Positions 33,483 to 34,923 of a stretch of DNA of 34,923 nucleotides are shown here, one piece after another (within the stretch, counting starts at the first letter, position 1; each line of letters opens with the position of its first letter). The notes under the pieces are model-generated. The model had not been told where the DNA came from, ran no database searches, and saw only the letters and a list, made by a program, of their open reading frames with translations. This DNA is from Mycobacterium sp. 1465703.0 (GTDB taxonomy: Bacteria; Actinomycetota; Actinomycetes; Mycobacteriales; Mycobacteriaceae). The stretch lies in assembly GCF_001672975.1 (NCBI RefSeq), contig NZ_LZKU01000055.1, forward strand, positions 1 through 34,923, given 5' to 3'. The position numbers and the translations under genes were made by a program.

Positions 33483-34759
33483 CCGGCTTGACCGCTTTCG
33501 GACACGACCCCTGGTGGCTGGTGCTGGGCAAGGCACTGGCGATCTTCGTGTTCCTCATGCTCAACGTGCTGGTGGCAATTCTGCTGGAACGCAAGATCCT
33601 CGGCTGGATGCAGCTGCGGCCCGGCCCGAACCGGGCGGGCCCGTGGGGGGTACTGCAGAGCCTGGCCGACGGAATCAAGTTGGCACTCAAGGAAACGATC
33701 ACCCCGGGTGGCGTCGACAAGTTCGTCTACTTCGCGGCACCGGTGATCTCCACGATTCCGGCATTCACCGCCTTCGCGTTCATCCCGTTCGGTCCGGTGG
33801 TGTCGGTGTTCGGTCACCGCACCCCGCTGCAGCTGACCGACCTTCCGGTCGCGGTGCTCTTCATTCTGGGCCTGTCGGCGATCGGCGTGTACGGAATCGT
33901 GTTGGGCGGCTGGGCTTCCGGGTCCACCTACCCGCTGCTGGGCGGCGTGCGTTCCACCGCCCAGGTCATCTCCTACGAGGTGGCGATGGGCCTGTCGTTC
34001 GCGGCGGTCTTCCTCTACGCCGGCTCCATGTCGACCTCACGGATCGTCGCCGCACAGGACCGCGTCTGGTTCGTGTTCCTGCTGCTGCCGTCCTTCGTGA
34101 TCTACCTCATCTCGATGGTCGGCGAGACCAACCGGGCGCCTTTCGATTTGCCCGAGGCCGAGGGTGAGCTGGTCGCCGGATTCCACACCGAATACTCGTC
34201 GTTGAAGTTCGCGATGTTCATGCTGGCCGAGTACGTCAACATGATGACCGTTTCGTCGCTGGCCACCGTCTTGTTCTTCGGCGGCTGGCATGCGCCGTGG
34301 CCGCTGAACATGTGGGACGGCGCCAATACCGGCTGGTGGCCGGTGCTTTGGTTCACCGCGAAGATGTGGACGTTCCTGTTCGTCTATTTCTGGCTGCGGG
34401 CCTCACTGCCCCGGCTGCGCTACGACCAGTTCATGGGGCTGGGCTGGAAACTGCTGATCCCGGCCTCGCTGGTCTGGGTGCTGATCGCCGCCGTGATTCG
34501 CACGCTGCAGAACCAGGGCTATCAGCATTGGACCCCGATCCTGGTGGCCAGCAGCATCGTGTTCGCCACGGTGCTGGTGCTGATGCTGCGAAAGCCGTTC
34601 AGCGCGCCGGGTATTCGCGCGCTGGAGAAACAGCTCCGCCGCGAGGCGAAGAAGCTTCCGACCGCACCGGGCTCCACACCGGTATTCCCGACACCGCCGC
34701 TGCCGGCGAAGACCCAGAAATCGCTGGCGGCCGCGAGTAAGGAGAAAGCACGTGGCTAA
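33479..34759 (+). CDS. nuoH: NADH dehydrogenase I subunit H
   Basis: A 426-residue membrane subunit with about eight transmembrane helices that links quinone reduction to proton pumping. Family signatures are [20 protein letters not shown] (about residues 35-54), DGIKLALKE, and the strongly conserved [24 protein letters not shown] stretch (about 216-239). A cytoplasmic tail of about 60 residues rich in Lys, Pro and Ala (from [13 protein letters not shown]) extends beyond the usual bacterial length. The start ATG overlaps the nuoG stop. The end overlaps the nuoI GTG by eight bases. Confidence 0.96.
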   Translation: MTGLTAFGHDPWWLVLGKALAIFVFLMLNVLVAILLERKILGWMQLRPGPNRAGPWGVLQSLADGIKLALKETITPGGVDKFVYFAAPVISTIPAFTAFAFIPFGPVVSVFGHRTPLQLTDLPVAVLFILGLSAIGVYGIVLGGWASGSTYPLLGGVRSTAQVISYEVAMGLSFAAVFLYAGSMSTSRIVAAQDRVWFVFLLLPSFVIYLISMVGETNRAPFDLPEAEGELVAGFHTEYSSLKFAMFMLAEYVNMMTVSSLATVLFFGGWHAPWPLNMWDGANTGWWPVLWFTAKMWTFLFVYFWLRASLPRLRYDQFMGLGWKLLIPASLVWVLIAAVIRTLQNQGYQHWTPILVASSIVFATVLVLMLRKPFSAPGIRALEKQLRREAKKLPTAPGSTPVFPTPPLPAKTQKSLAAASKEKARG

Positions 34760-34923
34760 GTTCTTGGACGCCGTAGCCGGATTCGGCGTGACGTTCGGGT
34801 CGATGTTCAAAAAGAACGTCACCGAGGAGTATCCGGAAAAGCCGGGCCCCGTCATGCCGCGCTATCACGGCCGCCACCAGCTCAACCGCTATCCGGACGG
34901 TCTGGAGAAATGCATCGGGTGCG
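34752..34923 (+). CDS. nuoI: NADH dehydrogenase I subunit I, 5' part
   Basis: The first 57 residues ([19 protein letters not shown], then [23 protein letters not shown] and [14 protein letters not shown]) of the 8Fe ferredoxin-like subunit that carries clusters N6a and N6b. The window ends within the first cluster motif (EKCIGC...). It starts at a GTG eight bases inside nuoH with GGAGAAAGCAC before it. The remaining nuoI and presumably nuoJ-N lie beyond the window. Confidence 0.95.
   Translation, partial: MAKFLDAVAGFGVTFGSMFKKNVTEEYPEKPGPVMPRYHGRHQLNRYPDGLEKCIGC

Noticed and set aside
1..34923. CRISPR arrays, tRNA or rRNA genes, insertion sequences and prophage
   Set aside because: I saw no spaced repeats beyond those listed, no tRNA- or rRNA-like stretch and no transposase or integrase reading frame.

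Overview
The window is GC-rich actinobacterial DNA, almost certainly a slow-growing non-tuberculous Mycobacterium. Two PPE proteins, release factor 2 next to fprA, a fadE24-fadE23 pair, a nuo operon preceded by an Rv3143-type receiver gene, and MIRU-like interspersed repeats all point there. Gene order follows the M. tuberculosis Rv3103c-Rv3153 backbone from memory of that genome, with large losses, replacements and one inserted catabolic operon. No database search was possible, so family assignments rest on motifs and on recalled homologues.

Layout. 1-2261 (minus): the start of an Rv3103c-like membrane protein, an MscS-type channel and prfB, tightly overlapping. 2421-3791: fprA. 3850-6362: a remnant DosR (dormancy) locus. 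It holds an Rv3129-like flavin/PNPOx protein, a group III truncated haemoglobin, an Rv3134c-like universal stress protein and a decayed slipin gene. The devR/devS genes that normally sit beside Rv3134c are absent, and a DosR-box-like palindrome precedes the globin. 6451-9149: four 11-bp PHO-box-like direct repeats, then two tandem PPE51-like genes. 9156-13138: a small membrane protein (minus), a HisN-type phosphatase and the fadE24-fadE23 acyl-CoA dehydrogenase pair behind a perfect 30-bp palindrome. 13156-16060: an aldo/keto reductase (minus), an AcuI/YhdH-type reductase and FadB4.

16359-25094 is a compact same-strand run of ten genes: HmgA-like cupin dioxygenase, alpha/beta hydrolase, class III CoA-transferase, HMG-CoA-lyase-like enzyme, TetR regulator, acyl-CoA dehydrogenase, APH-fold kinase, DUF6285-type small protein, SnoaL-like protein and YceI-like protein. 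The dehydrogenase/kinase/small-protein trio resembles LvaC/LvaA/LvaB of Pseudomonas levulinate catabolism and mammalian ACAD10/11. I infer a CoA-linked pathway for a branched or 4-hydroxylated acid; the substrate is unknown.

25148-34923: an Rv3143-like atypical receiver with a terminator-like hairpin behind it, then nuoA to nuoH and the first part of nuoI. These encode the proton-pumping NADH dehydrogenase (complex I) that takes the NADH made by the oxidative pathways upstream.
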